A stretch of DNA of 64,000 nucleotides from NCBI GenBank assembly GCA_963978905.1, contig OZ022258.1, positions 27,842,716 through 27,906,715 of the forward strand, read 5' to 3'. Origin of the DNA: Trichostrongylus colubriformis. Lineage: Eukaryota > Nematoda > Chromadorea > Rhabditida > Trichostrongylidae. Shown piece by piece: positions 12,449 to 23,382 of this stretch (the stretch's first letter is position 1; each line of letters opens with the position of its first letter). A program made the position numbers and the translations under genes. The notes under the pieces are model-generated. The model saw only the letters and a program-made list of their open reading frames with translations, searched no databases and had not been told where the DNA came from.

Positions 12449-12793
12449 ATCACCCAAGTGGGAGTCTTCCCCCTTTGCACCAAGATTACCTGCCGAGCTT
12501 CAGACGATTTGTGGATCAACGAGCGTCCATTACAGAAATGACAAAAAAGGCGCTCGGACTACGTAAGAATTTTGCTACGTTCCAATTTGTCATTCAGAAG
12601 TGAGTTTTTTCCCCATGCGACTTTCATATTATGCGTACCCGTGGTAGGAGAGCATATCAACTAAGTACCTAGTTCACAGCAGATAAATGTAAACATCAAG
12701 AAACGGGAATGCAGAAAGCATCTGCTTTTCTGAGGCTGGGAAATGGTGCCTCGTTGGGCAGAGGCGAAGGAGATTTGCCAAAGGTTAATGTAG
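12449..12793 (+). CDS. Candidate last two exons of an unknown host gene
   Basis: Exon one, 12449-12562, lies between an acceptor (TTTCCCACTCAG) and a strong donor (GTAAGA) and encodes PLHQDYLPSFRRFVDQ and ITEMTKKALGLR. A second exon from about 12735 (after TCTGCTTTTCTGAG) keeps phase and reads WEMVPRWAEAKEICQRLM before TAG at 12791. AATAAA follows 11 bases later. The splice signals, shared phase and poly(A) signal support a real 3' end, although a TGAG acceptor is unusual for nematodes and the 3' UTR would be very short. Protein family not recognised. Confidence 0.4.
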
Positions 12794-12803
12794 AGTCCTT
12801 GGA

Positions 12804-12809
12804 AATAAA
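12804..12809 (+). terminator. Poly(A) signal AATAAA
   Basis: A canonical hexamer just after the candidate stop codon at 12791-12793. Confidence 0.35.
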
Positions 12810-13944
12810 ATGGATTCATACCACATCTGCTCGAGCAAATGAGCAATCGCCAACAATGTATCAACAACAACAACCATACCAACAGCACCTATGGAAACTG
12901 ATGATAAGGAATGGCAAGTACAAATCTCCCAGCTCTTAGTATCATACTTGAAAACGGCTACGCCGCATCATTGCATCGTGGAACTTCTCATATTGACCTA
13001 CTACAACAGCATGTTCCGGCAGAAAATGAGATCCTATAGCAACTGTTGTGCACAAAAGAGCCGGTAGGGTTGTGAGGGTGGGGGGAGGCCTCCTCATCTG
13101 TCTGCCCCCAGCGGGACCGAGGGCCTAGTGGAACTGAAGAAAACACGTGAAATAGGAGCTTATCATGCCGTAGATTTTTCACTCTAGACCTGCTTGGTAC
13201 TATTTACCCATCCATCGGCAATTTTTAAGAGGTGCGCACATACTTAGCACCACATAGCTCATTCGATTTGCAGTGAAGCGCCCATTCAGAAGAAAGAAAA
13301 GCGTTTTTGGTAAATTAGGTTAGTCGTGGTAAGCCTCAGATCGAATTCTGGCGCTTGTGTGTTTGCCATTAGAACAGGAAATTCGTGTAGCCGCGTGCAG
13401 AGCGCGACGTGATGGTGCAACCTATGAGCATGGTCCTGAAGCGATTACACCTAGAATGAGGCGTAGAACACCGCCATCGCTTCGGGCCTCATCCGATAAG
13501 GCGTGCATAGCTGGCATCATCGCGTTGCACACCGAACACCATAGAGCGATTTTCCGTCGTTATCTCATATCATCTGACGCTTCTCCTTTCTTTCCGTCAC
13601 AACCACGCACGCTCCGATGACAAAAAAAAATGTCAGGCCCGCTTCTAACTATGCGCTTTGTATGCGTCTTTGGTCATGTGAATGAAAAGTTTGTGTTTTA
13701 CATACCTTAACAACTGCTTCAGAAAACGCGCATTTTCTGCGCACTATTCCTAGCCTCATAGCCAGTGAGGTTACTAGCGCGGCAAATATTTGCTAATAAA
13801 TGACTGGTTATTTCTAGTGATACAGTATTACTCGACAGCTCAATCTTTAACCAACTGACGACAACGGGCGTGTTCGTCTAGCGGGCCGCGCCTACATGGC
13901 CGGTTGAGCGTCAGATATTTATGCACCGCGTTGTCGTCAATGTT
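12810..13944. other. Unassigned spacer
   Basis: Contains a CAACAACAACAA run at 12862-12875 (a glutamine-rich chance frame) and G-runs at 13079-13085. No exon or transposon end recognised. Confidence 0.45.
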
Positions 13945-14412
13945 TTAAAGGCACACCACTCGACGATCAGATTAGTGGCTTGCTCTCTTGGGTTAAGTAG
14001 GCCCTTGGATAACTGCTCAGATTGGACCTTTGTTGCTTTTGCGCGGTGCAACCTTACGATGTTGTGTCTGCTTGAACACAAACGAGCCACGCCCACCCAT
14101 CCAAATCTTATCTAGCCTCAGACGAACATTTTTCCGAACGTGGCGCTCTTGTTGAGAAGGAAACTCGCGATAGGAGAAGATACTTCAATGAATCAGCAGA
14201 TCCAGCGACGAGAGGACCTTCCACGTAGGAAATTCGTTCGCCTAAGGATAGGTGTGATTTGTTTGGGTAGGCGTAATTTGGTTGTGCTCAAGCAGGCACA
14301 ACACCGCAAGGATGCACCGTGTAGCCACAACAAAGATGCGGTCTGCAGCCATCCGAGGACCTACTTGCCCCAAGAAAGTAAACCATTGATCATCAGCGTG
14401 GTGTACCTTTGA
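13945..14412. mobile_element. Foldback element, about 470 bp
   Basis: The left arm (about 13945-14110) and right arm (about 14240-14412) are imperfect reverse complements of about 160 bp. They share AAAGG-ACACCAC at the ends, GGTGCA-CCTT, TGTTGTG-CTGCTTGA-CACAA and TACGCC/ACGCCCACCC. The middle about 130 bp is unpaired. No coding potential is recognised. The AAAGG-type end recalls the element at 1368, but the arms are otherwise different. Confidence 0.6.
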
Positions 14413-14641
14413 ATAGCATCACAACGAAGATCGCCCTGACCTGTCCTGTGAAAGAGCACTTTTGGTCGAAATTTTTCGCTGATGCTTCCTTTGTATTGGA
14501 TTTTACGACTATGAAAAATGTGGAAATGTATGATGGGCCATGCCATGATGGATCCTTAGCCATAAAAAACCGAACCTCTTCTTCCAACTTTCTAGTGACT
14601 TTAACCAGAATATGTTGTTTTTAACTGCACTGGGTATGTCA

Positions 14642-14980
14642 TCATACTGATCTGGAGACAGCAACCGTTACTTTGTGGGTGGAGTTATTTTGTAAATCCT
14701 CAGGGGCGCAACAAATGTGGTTTTGTGGGTATGGGGTTCGTTTATTTATGCACATTGCTTGCGTTTTCTCGGTGGAAACCGAAGGATTGTTAACCTTTGC
14801 CCAGTCTAATGCTAAATCAATGGCGTTTTGGAGATGTGAATCAGCATTAGCTCCTTGTATCACTGAATGTTTCACGAAATACGAAGATCCTGAATGAAAC
14901 ATGGAAGATCTGTAATGTAAATGTCAAATGAACATGGTCCGCTATGCGGTACCCATAGCCATAGAATCTGAGGTCACTCA
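14642..14980 (-). pseudogene. CR1/jockey-like reverse transcriptase remnant
   Basis: A minus-strand frame contains SHLQNAIDLALDWAKVN followed by VSTEKTQAMCI. This is the pattern of the region after the catalytic YADD in CR1/jockey LINE reverse transcriptases (LQ-x-D/A-L ... W ... N ... S-x-E-K-T ... M). Just upstream in another frame is SGPCSFDIYITDLPC, resembling the preceding G-P-x-L-F-x-x-Y-I-x-D-L motif. The catalytic aspartates are not present and the frame is shifted, so it is a decayed fragment of a different LINE class from the RTE-like copies. Confidence 0.5.
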
Positions 14981-15408
14981 GCGATGAAAATATCAGGCCG
15001 ATTACCTATCCTCAATCACTACACTCATATCCGCAAGGGTAGCGGTACATCACTATTGTGCGAGAACATCTACAGTTTGACGCTGCTATAGAGAATATAT
15101 ACTTAAGATAACATATCAAACTATTCGCTATTTGCTCGTAACAGACTGTATAATAAGCAGTGGCGCCAAATTGCACGAACTGACATTTAAAAAAAAACAG
15201 GGTTTTATGAAAGACTGAGGACGTTTTTAGCTTCAGTAGTATGATTGCAATGCATTTTGGAGAAACAGGTACTGCCTATCCTCCTTGGGTTATATGACTG
15301 GTAACTTCCGAAGCACAAAAATGAAAAGCTCAGTGAGGACGATTACTTCGTCAGGTGCCCTATTTTCGCGTACATGACGACTTCTAGGGAAAAGTTAGAA
15401 ACATTATA

Positions 15409-16752
15409 TTGCGTTAAGGAATAAGTTCCCGCGGTTTTTTTCAAGCCCGTTTTTCACATTGTTTCTTTCATCTTTTAACAAATCTAACATATGTTTTCAA
15501 TAGAGCTTTCTTTGCTCTACAGAATGCTACTATCTGCTTTTCGATTCCTTCTACTACCTAATATTTATGAGTTTTGGAAATGAAGTAAGCTAAAGGCAAA
15601 AAATTGGCACTTGCGCACCTCATCTTTCTCGTCTGCCATCGAGACCGAAAAATGTATGTGTATATGTTTCGATAGAGCTTTTTCAGCTCTACAGAATCGT
15701 ACTACTACTTATTCAAATCGCCAAACTTTCTGCTGTGTTTAAGACTCACAAATGCAGTACTCGCAAAAGTGTGCACTTTCGTTATGTTCTCTTCCTCGCC
15801 TACCGTCGAGATTGGAGAGAGAATCCAGGTATGCATTCGATAGAGTTTTTTTTTTGCTCTACAAGACGATGCCATCCATTTTTGAAATCCTTTCATATTT
15901 TAGCATGTAGGAATAAGTTTCCCATTTTTCCATATTCAATTTAAAATTGCGTAATGAAAATGAAATGTTTTGGCACAATGTTTTATACTGTTCGATAGAG
16001 CTCTTTTCGCTCTACAAGAGGTTGTTTACAGTTTTTGTTTTAATTAATTTTTTCCTGTTTTTTAGATCATTTGAAAGTCGACGAAATCGAGCATTTTAGA
16101 CACCACGTGATGAAAATGCTCGATTTCGTCGATTTTTAAATGATCTAAAGAATAGGAAAAAATTAATTAAAACAAAAACCGTAAGCAACCTCTTGTAGAG
16201 CGAAGAGAGCTCTATCGAACAGTGTAAAACATTGTGCCAAAACATTTCATTTTCGTTACGCAATTTTGAATTGAAAAAATGGGTGGAAACTTATTCCTAC
16301 ATGCTAAATATGAAAGGATTTCATAAAAAGGATGGCATCATCTTGTAGAGCAAAAAAAGCTCTATCGAATGCGTACCTGATTCTCTCTCCAATCTCGATG
16401 GTAGGCGAGGAAGAGAACATAACGAAAGTGCACACTTTTGCGAGTACTGCATTTTTGAGTCTTAAAAACAGCAGAAAGTTTAGCGATTTGAATAAGTAGT
16501 AGTACCATTCTGTAGAGCTGAAAAAGCTCTATTGAAACATATACATATACATTTTTTGGTCTCGATGGCAGACGAGAAGGCAGACAAAACTCATAAATAT
16601 TAGGTGGTCGAAGAAATCTAGAAACAGATAATAGCATGTTGTAGAGCAGAAAAAGCTTCATCGAAAGCATGTATAAGCTTTGTCGAAAGATGGAGGGAAC
16701 AATGTGAAGAGAGGGGTTTAAAAAAACCGCGGGAACTTATTCCTCAACCCAA
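15409..16752. mobile_element. Mariner-ended palindromic MITE, copy 1
   Basis: The ends read TTGCGTTAAGGAATAAGTT at the left and AACTTATTCCTCAACCCAA at the right. After these comes CCCGCGGTTTTTTT, a pattern close to mariner inverted repeats. A TA lies at 15407-08; the right-hand TA has become CA. The whole 1.34 kb is one long inverted repeat with its hinge near 16100. Each arm holds four small hairpins of form TAGAGC-T/A-rich loop-GCTCTA at about 15502, 15673, 15840 and 15992, mirrored on the right. No transposase is present. Confidence 0.8.
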
Positions 16753-17050
16753 CAGATTTATCCGAAAGCGTGACGAATTAATGTGCGAATTTAGTGTCAG
16801 TTGATAACCTACGACTTATATCTAACTGCAAGCTCTTTTAAAACGACATGCGCGATAGCAGTCTTCCATGTCATGGGCACTCCAATAATTTGGTTTTGAA
16901 ATTCGTTGGCCCGTAGTGACACATCCAGCATATGCAAGAGCTATTTATCCTTCGAATGGAATCTTATGTATACATATTGTTGTCTCACTAAGGGGATGTC
17001 AGTGGATAATGTCAAAACGATGCTGGAATCCGGAGGGGAAGAAGAGCTTA
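16753..17050. other. Spacer
   Basis: Short spacer between two elements; nothing recognised. It ends with TTA at 17048-17050, the target duplication of the next element. Confidence 0.5.
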
Positions 17051-17801
17051 CAAGGGAAGGACCAAAGGTCGAAGTGGCCATTCGCAATGGGATACATATG
17101 ATCCGACGTATTTCCGAGCGCTGATCTCGAATGTGCACTCCAAATTTGCAAAACGATTCTCTGAGCAGAGTTACAAGACCGCTTTCTTGAAAAAGTCGGC
17201 TATTATACACCACAAGCGGATGGGCCGCCAGCAGCTGGCTGGCGGAGAGGCAAGTGTCGCGCTCCATAGGGTGAAGGCGGTGGTTTGGACCCTCGGGGAA
17301 ACCTTGCTTTTGCAATTTGTTGAACTTTTTCCACTGTCTACATAAAACACTTCTATATTTTGATATCACCTCATTTCAATTGTCCTCTTGGCATCAGCAC
17401 GCGGATGGAACACCACGATCCAACTTTTTTGATTGAGCAGACTCCCATAGCGTATCGATTGCGAATTTGACGTTATTCGCAAAACGAATATGATATTCGC
17501 AATCTGGAGGTCGAATAACCGATTTGTGTGATTTTTTAGCCGAATCGAGTTCTGGCTCAACTTTGGAAAATTAGAGGTGGCCTTGTGGCAAGAAATATAT
17601 TTTTTTGAAACTTTCATAAAGAAGCCATCAACCATGACAGAGATGACCTAGACATATATGTCACAAATGACCATGTCAAAAATGTACGTAAGAAACGCCA
17701 AATAACAGCATTTGCTCGGCAAAGGTCAACGACTTCTCCTTTGTTGAATGGATTGAAACCCAAAAGGCCACAAATTCTTCCGAACGACAGGAAAATCGCA
17801 C
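17051..17801 (+). mobile_element. Tc5-like MITE, left part (split by Pao element)
   Basis: Begins CAAGGGAAGGACC directly after TTA, with C before it. Its sequence (AAGTGGCCATTCGCAATGGG, GCTGATCTCGAAT, TTGCAAAACGATT) matches the end of the intact element at 43253 and, inverted, 31500-31696. It stops at the 5-bp duplication CGCAC (17797-17801) made by the Pao insertion and resumes at 31492. Without the insertion the element would be about 956 bp. It is the outer layer of a three-level nest. Confidence 0.85.
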
Positions 17802-18490
17802 TTTACGGATCCACGACCCTTTTCCTTGCTGGACTTGTTCGAACCAAAGTCTGAGTGCCTTTGCCACGCGGTTATCGCTTACGATGCGACCTCAAACTTG
17901 GGTAATTAAACCTCAAACTTGGGTAATTAAACCTTTACTAACTTTAACTAACAAATAAACACAAACAAATACATGATTAAGCTCATTTCCAAAGTTGGAG
18001 GTCAAGTCCTTCGAATTTCCCAATTCAGACTAACTACAAGAAATATAATCGATTAGATAATATTCATCGCCCAAAGTAGTTTTTGCCAACCACCAAAATC
18101 TTCCCTTTTTGCCTAGTTCCCCGGCTAGAAGAGAGAAAAAAACTGGAGCAGGCTCTTCATCAATCGCTTGAGTTTATATACTGGCTTGATCTGCGTTCCA
18201 CGCATTCCAACTTGAAAGCCTCTTGTGAAAGCCTTCTGAGAAAATGCCGCCGAATCACAGTGATACGTGCCCCCTGGAAAAAACTTCATAATGGATTATC
18301 AATCGCCGCTTTCTTATTTTGCAAGCCTTCTGAGAAAGTGAACTCTGACCCCGCGAAGACGTGCAAAACAGAAGCGGATATAATAACCATGAATCGTCAC
18401 CATTGCATATATTGGTCGCTCTTTGAAATATGCGTAATCTCACTAACCATGTATTATCGCGATGGCATCTAATGGTCGCTCTTTGCGACA
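17802..18490 (-). repeat. 3' LTR of Pao element (689 bp)
   Basis: Near-identical to 30797-31486. In element sense it begins TGTCGCAAAG and ends GGATCCGTAAA; the end is not the usual CA. It contains TATATAA (18174-18180 on plus) and a tandem duplication of CTCAAACTTGGGTAATTAA near 17890-17930. Confidence 0.92.
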
Positions 18491-19149
18491 TTCCCGGCGA
18501 GCAACATTGACATTCTCGCGTTCCTCGTGCGCTGATCTCGCAATTGTAACATGCCAAAAAGCTGTGCCTGCAGTTCATCCATGCTTTCCTCGGCCTCTCT
18601 CTTTCTGTCTGGTATGCTGCATATTGCTCTATGGTGGTTACCCTCGTCACTAGGTAGCATCTCTCTGAAACTGTTTCCCTTGATTCTTTGGCAGTACCGA
18701 CAAGGTCGACTATGCGATCGGCATTGATAGCTATTTGTGCAGAATTGCAAGCAGCGTGTACAAAGCCCTTTTCGTAGGACGATGCGCAGTCTGTCTGTTC
18801 CGCGTGAAACATGGGGGCAAGAGTCGCTAAAGTGTTGAGCTACCGCATTGCAAAATGCACATTTAATCCATGGATCTATTCCGTACCACCATTCCCCCAA
18901 GCGTCTATTTGGGTAGTGCTTGATGTCGTTGAGCATACGCTCCAGCTTCAATCTCAGCCTTTCTTCCGCTGAATCCAGTTCGTTACTGTAGTTCGTCTCT
19001 TGTGTCGGTATGTTTTCGCTCGGCAGTGTGTTTTCGCTCGGCGGTGGGGGCGAGGGGGTCCCGCCTGCCACTTCTTGAAGCATCCTCAGAAAATATTCGC
19101 AGTCATCGGTTTCTTCTGGGGAAGCTTGACTCAGAGCTCCTTGTACCAT
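18469..19149 (-). CDS. Cysteine-rich accessory ORF downstream of env
   Basis: About 226 codons from the ATG at 19149, overlapping the start of the 3' LTR. The N-terminal third is acidic and proline-rich (SPPPPSENT). The middle has a zinc-knuckle-like C-x2-C-x5-H-x4-C (CAFCNAVAQHFSDSC), then CTRCLQFC, a C-x2-H pair and CRYCQ followed by HHRAICS. The C-terminal part is charged. This looks like a nucleic-acid-binding protein of retroelement type, but it is separate from the Gag zinc knuckles at 29.4 kb. Its start lies just beyond the env stop, close to a 46-bp tandem duplication, so the two frames probably overlapped originally. Function unknown. Confidence 0.6.
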   Translation of the reverse strand: MVQGALSQASPEETDDCEYFLRMLQEVAGGTPSPPPPSENTLPSENIPTQETNYSNELDSAEERLRLKLERMLNDIKHYPNRRLGEWWYGIDPWIKCAFCNAVAQHFSDSCPHVSRGTDRLRIVLRKGLCTRCLQFCTNSYQCRSHSRPCRYCQRIKGNSFREMLPSDEGNHHRAICSIPDRKREAEESMDELQAQLFGMLQLRDQRTRNARMSMLLAGNVAKSDH

Positions 19150-19232
19150 TGCCAAAATACGTCAGCGATATGAAAAATACAAGGTCTTGTACCATTGCCA
19201 AAATACGTCAGCGATATGAAAAATATCCGGCC
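19141..19232. repeat. 46-bp tandem duplication at env 3' end
   Basis: TTGTACCATTGCCAAAATAC and the following bases are repeated with a 46-bp offset (19141 and 19187). As 46 is not a multiple of three, the duplication changes the last residues of the env-like frame and separates it from the next frame. Confidence 0.85.
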
Positions 19233-21621
19233 AATGAAACTCTGAGCTTTCTCTACTCTTTCCTTTGATCCAGTGGTCCCATAGTGTGTTAATGGTGTGT
19301 GTGAATTGCAGAACCCCTGTCACTTCGAAATTCGAGGGTCTTTTCCCACAGGGTACGGAACATTTTATATGTATTCTCGCGTTGCTCATGCTGAAGCGCA
19401 AGGGTGACGCTATCCCGCTGCTATCACAAGGGACTGTGAAACTGAATTGCTCACATGTGATCTCCGCTTGAGCAGGGCGTGCTGAAGTGCAAACAATCTG
19501 CGCTCGCGCTCCTTTTGCGCAATTGTAGCACCCTGTTATGGTGGTGTCCTGAACGGTGCACAATACATCCTCCACCAAAACCCTTGTTTGCAGTTGATCT
19601 TGTATATTGAGGATAATTTCTGCTGTAGTCATTGTTGGTACAATGGCTTGCACTTCCTTGTTGTGTCTCCTAAAACTTAGAGCAGGGAGTATTATGGGCA
19701 AATGATTTTCTACGTTCTGGAACCATTCTGAGATATTGACATTTTTAAACCTACAATTAGCTTTTGTCTCAGCTGGATAGCACTCGCAGTCTTCCACTAC
19801 GTCACATAAGAGGTTTTGGGCTGCTGCTTCGCTTTCGCACTGCAACGGTGGGATCGTATTGGGATTCCATAGGGCCATAATGGTCCCATCCGAAATGAAT
19901 CTTGTGCTCAAAAGTGGTAACGGTGGTATAGTAACTGAGCTCAGCGTTAGTGTCATAGCGTCTATTTTGCTGGGTATGTTCGGTTTCAGGTCTATAACGA
20001 AAGAGTTCGTCCGCTGTCTAAAAGCATCGATATGAGTTACCTTGATTTTCGCTGACTCTCTCCAGCGTATGCATTTAAAGATTTCATACACTTTCGGGGA
20101 CGAAGGTTTAAGGTGAATCCGATAAAATAAGCAACCTGAGCTCCAGTAAAAACAGTCACATCCTGGACCGCCGCATGATTCCACACAAGCGGTGATTCCT
20201 GGGTATTGATTACCTTCTTCCAACTCTGGAATCAAACTTGAACTGTTAATGCGGGCGCACTTTTTGCCAACACATGATCCTGTGTGCGGACATCGCTTAC
20301 TGTCAACGACGTGGAATATCGCATCCCGCGTGAATAGTTCTATGTCACGTTCACATGTCAAGCGCAGATTCATCCAAGAAACGCGAACTCGATGAACCGC
20401 TGTTTCATTGCGCATCAGGTGTAAACACGCTTCCTTCCTGAACGGGTTGATTTTTAGCACCTCCGACACCTGAATTGTACAACCGTGCTTCCCTCGGGTT
20501 TCCCTGCAGACCTCGGATTGATGAGGTAATACGCTTACAAGCTGACAACCTTCCAGCGTCGGTGTTACTATTAGCCCAACTATCGCTAATAAAAGTGATA
20601 TATCGGTTTTTTTTCTTCCACCCAGGCCATCTCCCTTTCGGTTGATTAGCCTGATAAATCCTTTGATGCTACCTCGTATTATATTGATGAGCCCGCCTGA
20701 TAAAATGCGGAGAGGACGTCCCATTGTAACTGGTACATACAGGAAGACATAACAACCTGTAATTAGAAAGTAAGTCATGAGTGTGGCTACCATGATTGCT
20801 CCCATAGGCCAGCAATGTGGGTTGAAGAGCAGAGTAGTACAAAAAGTGCAGTCTATGTTTTCACAAAATGGTGCGGGCGGGCATCTAGTCTCTATAACCT
20901 TGACTAATGAGTCTTGGAGTAGTTTCCACTGAACTGTGTGTTCTTGCAGTGTGACGGCCACAGGAAATTTTATTTTTTCTTCCACCCGGGGATTCCAAAC
21001 TGCCATGCAAAAGTCTTCGGCACAGACTTCGTAGGGACCTTGGTCATGAGAAATAAGTTCAACTCCCCCTTGTAAACAGCGAACGAAATGCGTACTTGAA
21101 TTACGGAAGTGAGTAGGATCTTTATCCGCAGCCACACTACTGCTCACCAGAGATAGAGCAACCATAGTAGTGATCATGAGTGGGCCAATATGCGAGAGTG
21201 ATACGTCGGTTCCCCTGTAATTGACAGGTCTTCGAGGTCTCAAATAACGCGACTCACTCGGCGTAGAGTGCTCCCGATCGTTTCTGTTTTCCGCATCGTT
21301 TTGCCCTGGTGGTGTCGCCGCCGGACTTTCATCCAGCTCCAGCGGGGTCAATAGATTCAACGGGCGTCGAATCCGTCTATGTGAGGCAAGCCTAATAGTA
21401 GCTTCTCTAACTATACCTTCCGCGTTTTTCTGCAACTCTTCTATTCTTCCCATTTTCCAAACATGTCGCGGCTGCATTGGGTCATTAACGAGAACCAACT
21501 TGCCTATTTCAGGAACATAGCTTGATCCTCGCTGTTTGACTGCTCGACGTTGATGCGTTTCTCTCAGGGAAGTGAGATACTGTGTCTTCCATAAATTCCA
21601 AATCGTTCTGTTAGTGCGCAT
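19162..21621 (-). CDS. Pol C-terminal domain continuous with phlebovirus-Gc-like Env
   Basis: The 819-codon frame starts with about 95 residues typical of the Pao Pol C-terminus (W-x2-W-x2-QYLTSLRE, then GKLVLVND, W-K-M-G-R-I). From about 145 a signal-like hydrophobic segment begins a Cys-rich ectodomain. A membrane segment lies near 272-298 and a second hydrophobic segment near 340-358. Around residues 482-500 is CGGPGCDCFYWSSGCLFYR, matching the conserved cysteine-rich stretch of nematode proteins with a phlebovirus glycoprotein G2 fusion domain. A viral-type membrane fusion role is inferred from this family. The C-terminus is altered by a 46-bp duplication and lacks a clear terminal anchor. 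No stop separates the Pol and Env parts. Confidence 0.75.
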   Translation of the reverse strand: MRTNRTIWNLWKTQYLTSLRETHQRRAVKQRGSSYVPEIGKLVLVNDPMQPRHVWKMGRIEELQKNAEGIVREATIRLASHRRIRRPLNLLTPLELDESPAATPPGQNDAENRNDREHSTPSESRYLRPRRPVNYRGTDVSLSHIGPLMITTMVALSLVSSSVAADKDPTHFRNSSTHFVRCLQGGVELISHDQGPYEVCAEDFCMAVWNPRVEEKIKFPVAVTLQEHTVQWKLLQDSLVKVIETRCPPAPFCENIDCTFCTTLLFNPHCWPMGAIMVATLMTYFLITGCYVFLYVPVTMGRPLRILSGGLINIIRGSIKGFIRLINRKGDGLGGRKKTDISLLLAIVGLIVTPTLEGCQLVSVLPHQSEVCRETRGKHGCTIQVSEVLKINPFRKEACLHLMRNETAVHRVRVSWMNLRLTCERDIELFTRDAIFHVVDSKRCPHTGSCVGKKCARINSSSLIPELEEGNQYPGITACVESCGGPGCDCFYWSSGCLFYRIHLKPSSPKVYEIFKCIRWRESAKIKVTHIDAFRQRTNSFVIDLKPNIPSKIDAMTLTLSSVTIPPLPLLSTRFISDGTIMALWNPNTIPPLQCESEAAAQNLLCDVVEDCECYPAETKANCRFKNVNISEWFQNVENHLPIILPALSFRRHNKEVQAIVPTMTTAEIILNIQDQLQTRVLVEDVLCTVQDTTITGCYNCAKGARAQIVCTSARPAQAEITCEQFSFTVPCDSSGIASPLRFSMSNARIHIKCSVPCGKRPSNFEVTGVLQFTHTINTLWDHWIKGKSRESSEFHWPDIFHIADVFWQWYKTLYFSYR

Positions 21622-21632
21622 GAACTCTGCTG

Positions 21633-23382
21633 CTACCTGATCACCTCCATTTTCGTGCGCAGTATCTGCCGTTCTTCGTACGTCATATATGTAGCATCTT
21701 CATTTTCATCCTTTGATAGGTCCATAGGAATCGGGCATTCGAATTCATTTTGGATGAAATCAATTGGTCTCAGCACCTGTTCAATATTTCTCCCGGACTC
21801 AACGTATGTGAGGGACCTCGTGTTCAACAACGCCTCTATTTCGATAATCACTGTCAACAGTTCTTTGTAAGGTAACACGGTTTTCCCAAGCGTTTTAAAA
21901 AGTGCCACCTTCACCGACTTGATAAGACGTTCATATACTCCCCCTTGCCATGGTGCATAAGGAGTAATGTATTTCCATTCAATTTCCCTTATGCTCAGCT
22001 CTTTCGATAGGGTTTCGTCTTTCTTTGCTCGTTCGTACATTTCCGTCAAAATTGTCTCGCCTAAAGTAAAGGTAGGGGCATTGTCACATGTTATCGTCTG
22101 GGGTGTCCCTCTCCTTGAGAAAAACCGCCGTAGCATCCTGAGGAACGCTACTGTGGACATGTCTCTTACGATGTCGAGGTGTACTAGTCTTGTCACCAGG
22201 CAAGTTAGAATGCATCCATACCCCTTTTCAAGGTCTCCATCAGCCCCTGCCACTTGAAGGGGACCAAAGTAATCAAGTCCTACATGAGCGAAGGGCCGAC
22301 ATTTCTGTACTCGTCGTGATGGTAAATTACCTTGCTCTGGGTACTTGAAAGGCAAATTATTATACTTCTGACATGCGATACATTGTCGTAACGCCTTTGT
22401 TACTTGCGCTCGCAATTTCGGAATCCAATATAGTTTGCGTACTTTGGCCATTGTGTGGCTTATACCGGGATGGTTTCTCATGTGACAGTCTTCAATTATT
22501 TTTCTTGAAAGCCATGTATTCTGGAGAACTAACATGGGATATTTCGCTGGGTCATCTAAACAGCTCTTCCCCATTCTGCCGAAGCACTGTAAAACTCCAT
22601 ATTGATCTAGTTGTATATTTAAGTTATCTAACGCTTTTACTATCTCTTGCGTGATGTGTGAAAGTTGATGTTGCTTGATGATGAGCGCTTTTGCCGCTGC
22701 AATCTCCCTGCCCCTTAGCGTTTCTTGCGTTATCGGAGAGAGTTCACAGAACATGGCAGAGAGCTCCAGAGAGGCTCCGTGCCGTTGTCTTATGCGTATT
22801 GCTAGAATGTTGATAAAGCGAATAACCCGCGCAACAATTCTTTTGATTACACTGAAGGGGAACCGTTGTAACTTGAAAAAAATATCTTCTTTCCTATGTT
22901 CAGCCCTTCGTATCGTATAGGTAACTTGCTCGCTGTTCGCCGTGGTTTCTTCTCCCCCGTTCTCCGCTTCCGATGCAAAAGAGTACCACTTGATCTCATC
23001 ACTTGTGAGCGTCGGTCCCGACCACCAAAAGTGCTCCGTGAGAGCGATCTTATCTAAGCCCCTTGTTGCACAGTCAGCCGGATTTGAGGCCGAAACGATG
23101 TGACCTATTTTGAGCTTGTACCCCTTTCCAATGAGGTGGTTGATTATTCGATGGATTTCCATTACTCGGTTTTTTACGAAAGGGCCTACGTCGTGGCGCA
23201 ATTTTGTTGTTACCCAACCAAGCGCGATTTCTGAATCCGAGAGTACCGATACGAGCTCTATACTAATCGTGGAGCGTATCTGATCTAGGATGGAGTTGGT
23301 AAGTCGCACCGCCAGTGTCATCGCATTGAGTTCCATTTTAGGTACTGTTGATTTGACCTTGAGTGATGGCAGTTTTGTCTTA
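21633..23382 (-). pseudogene. Pao pol fragment: RNase H and integrase
   Basis: The frame resumes at the left edge of the inserted transposon and runs to a TAG at 21633. RNase H landmarks are PKMELNAMTLA, LSDSEIALGW and NPADCATRG. Integrase follows: an HHCC zinc-binding domain (H-x4-H ... CIAC), then catalytic D (VGLDYFGPL), D (TCDNAPTF) and E (PWQGGVYERLIK), the D,D-35-E set. The stop falls just before the C-terminal Pol domain, which continues at once in the next frame. That means a single frame change near 21625-21640 in this copy. Confidence 0.85.

Noticed and set aside
22373..22920. Plus-strand frames of 80-95 codons across the integrase region
   Set aside because: Antisense shadows of the Pao pol frame, which has clear catalytic motifs.
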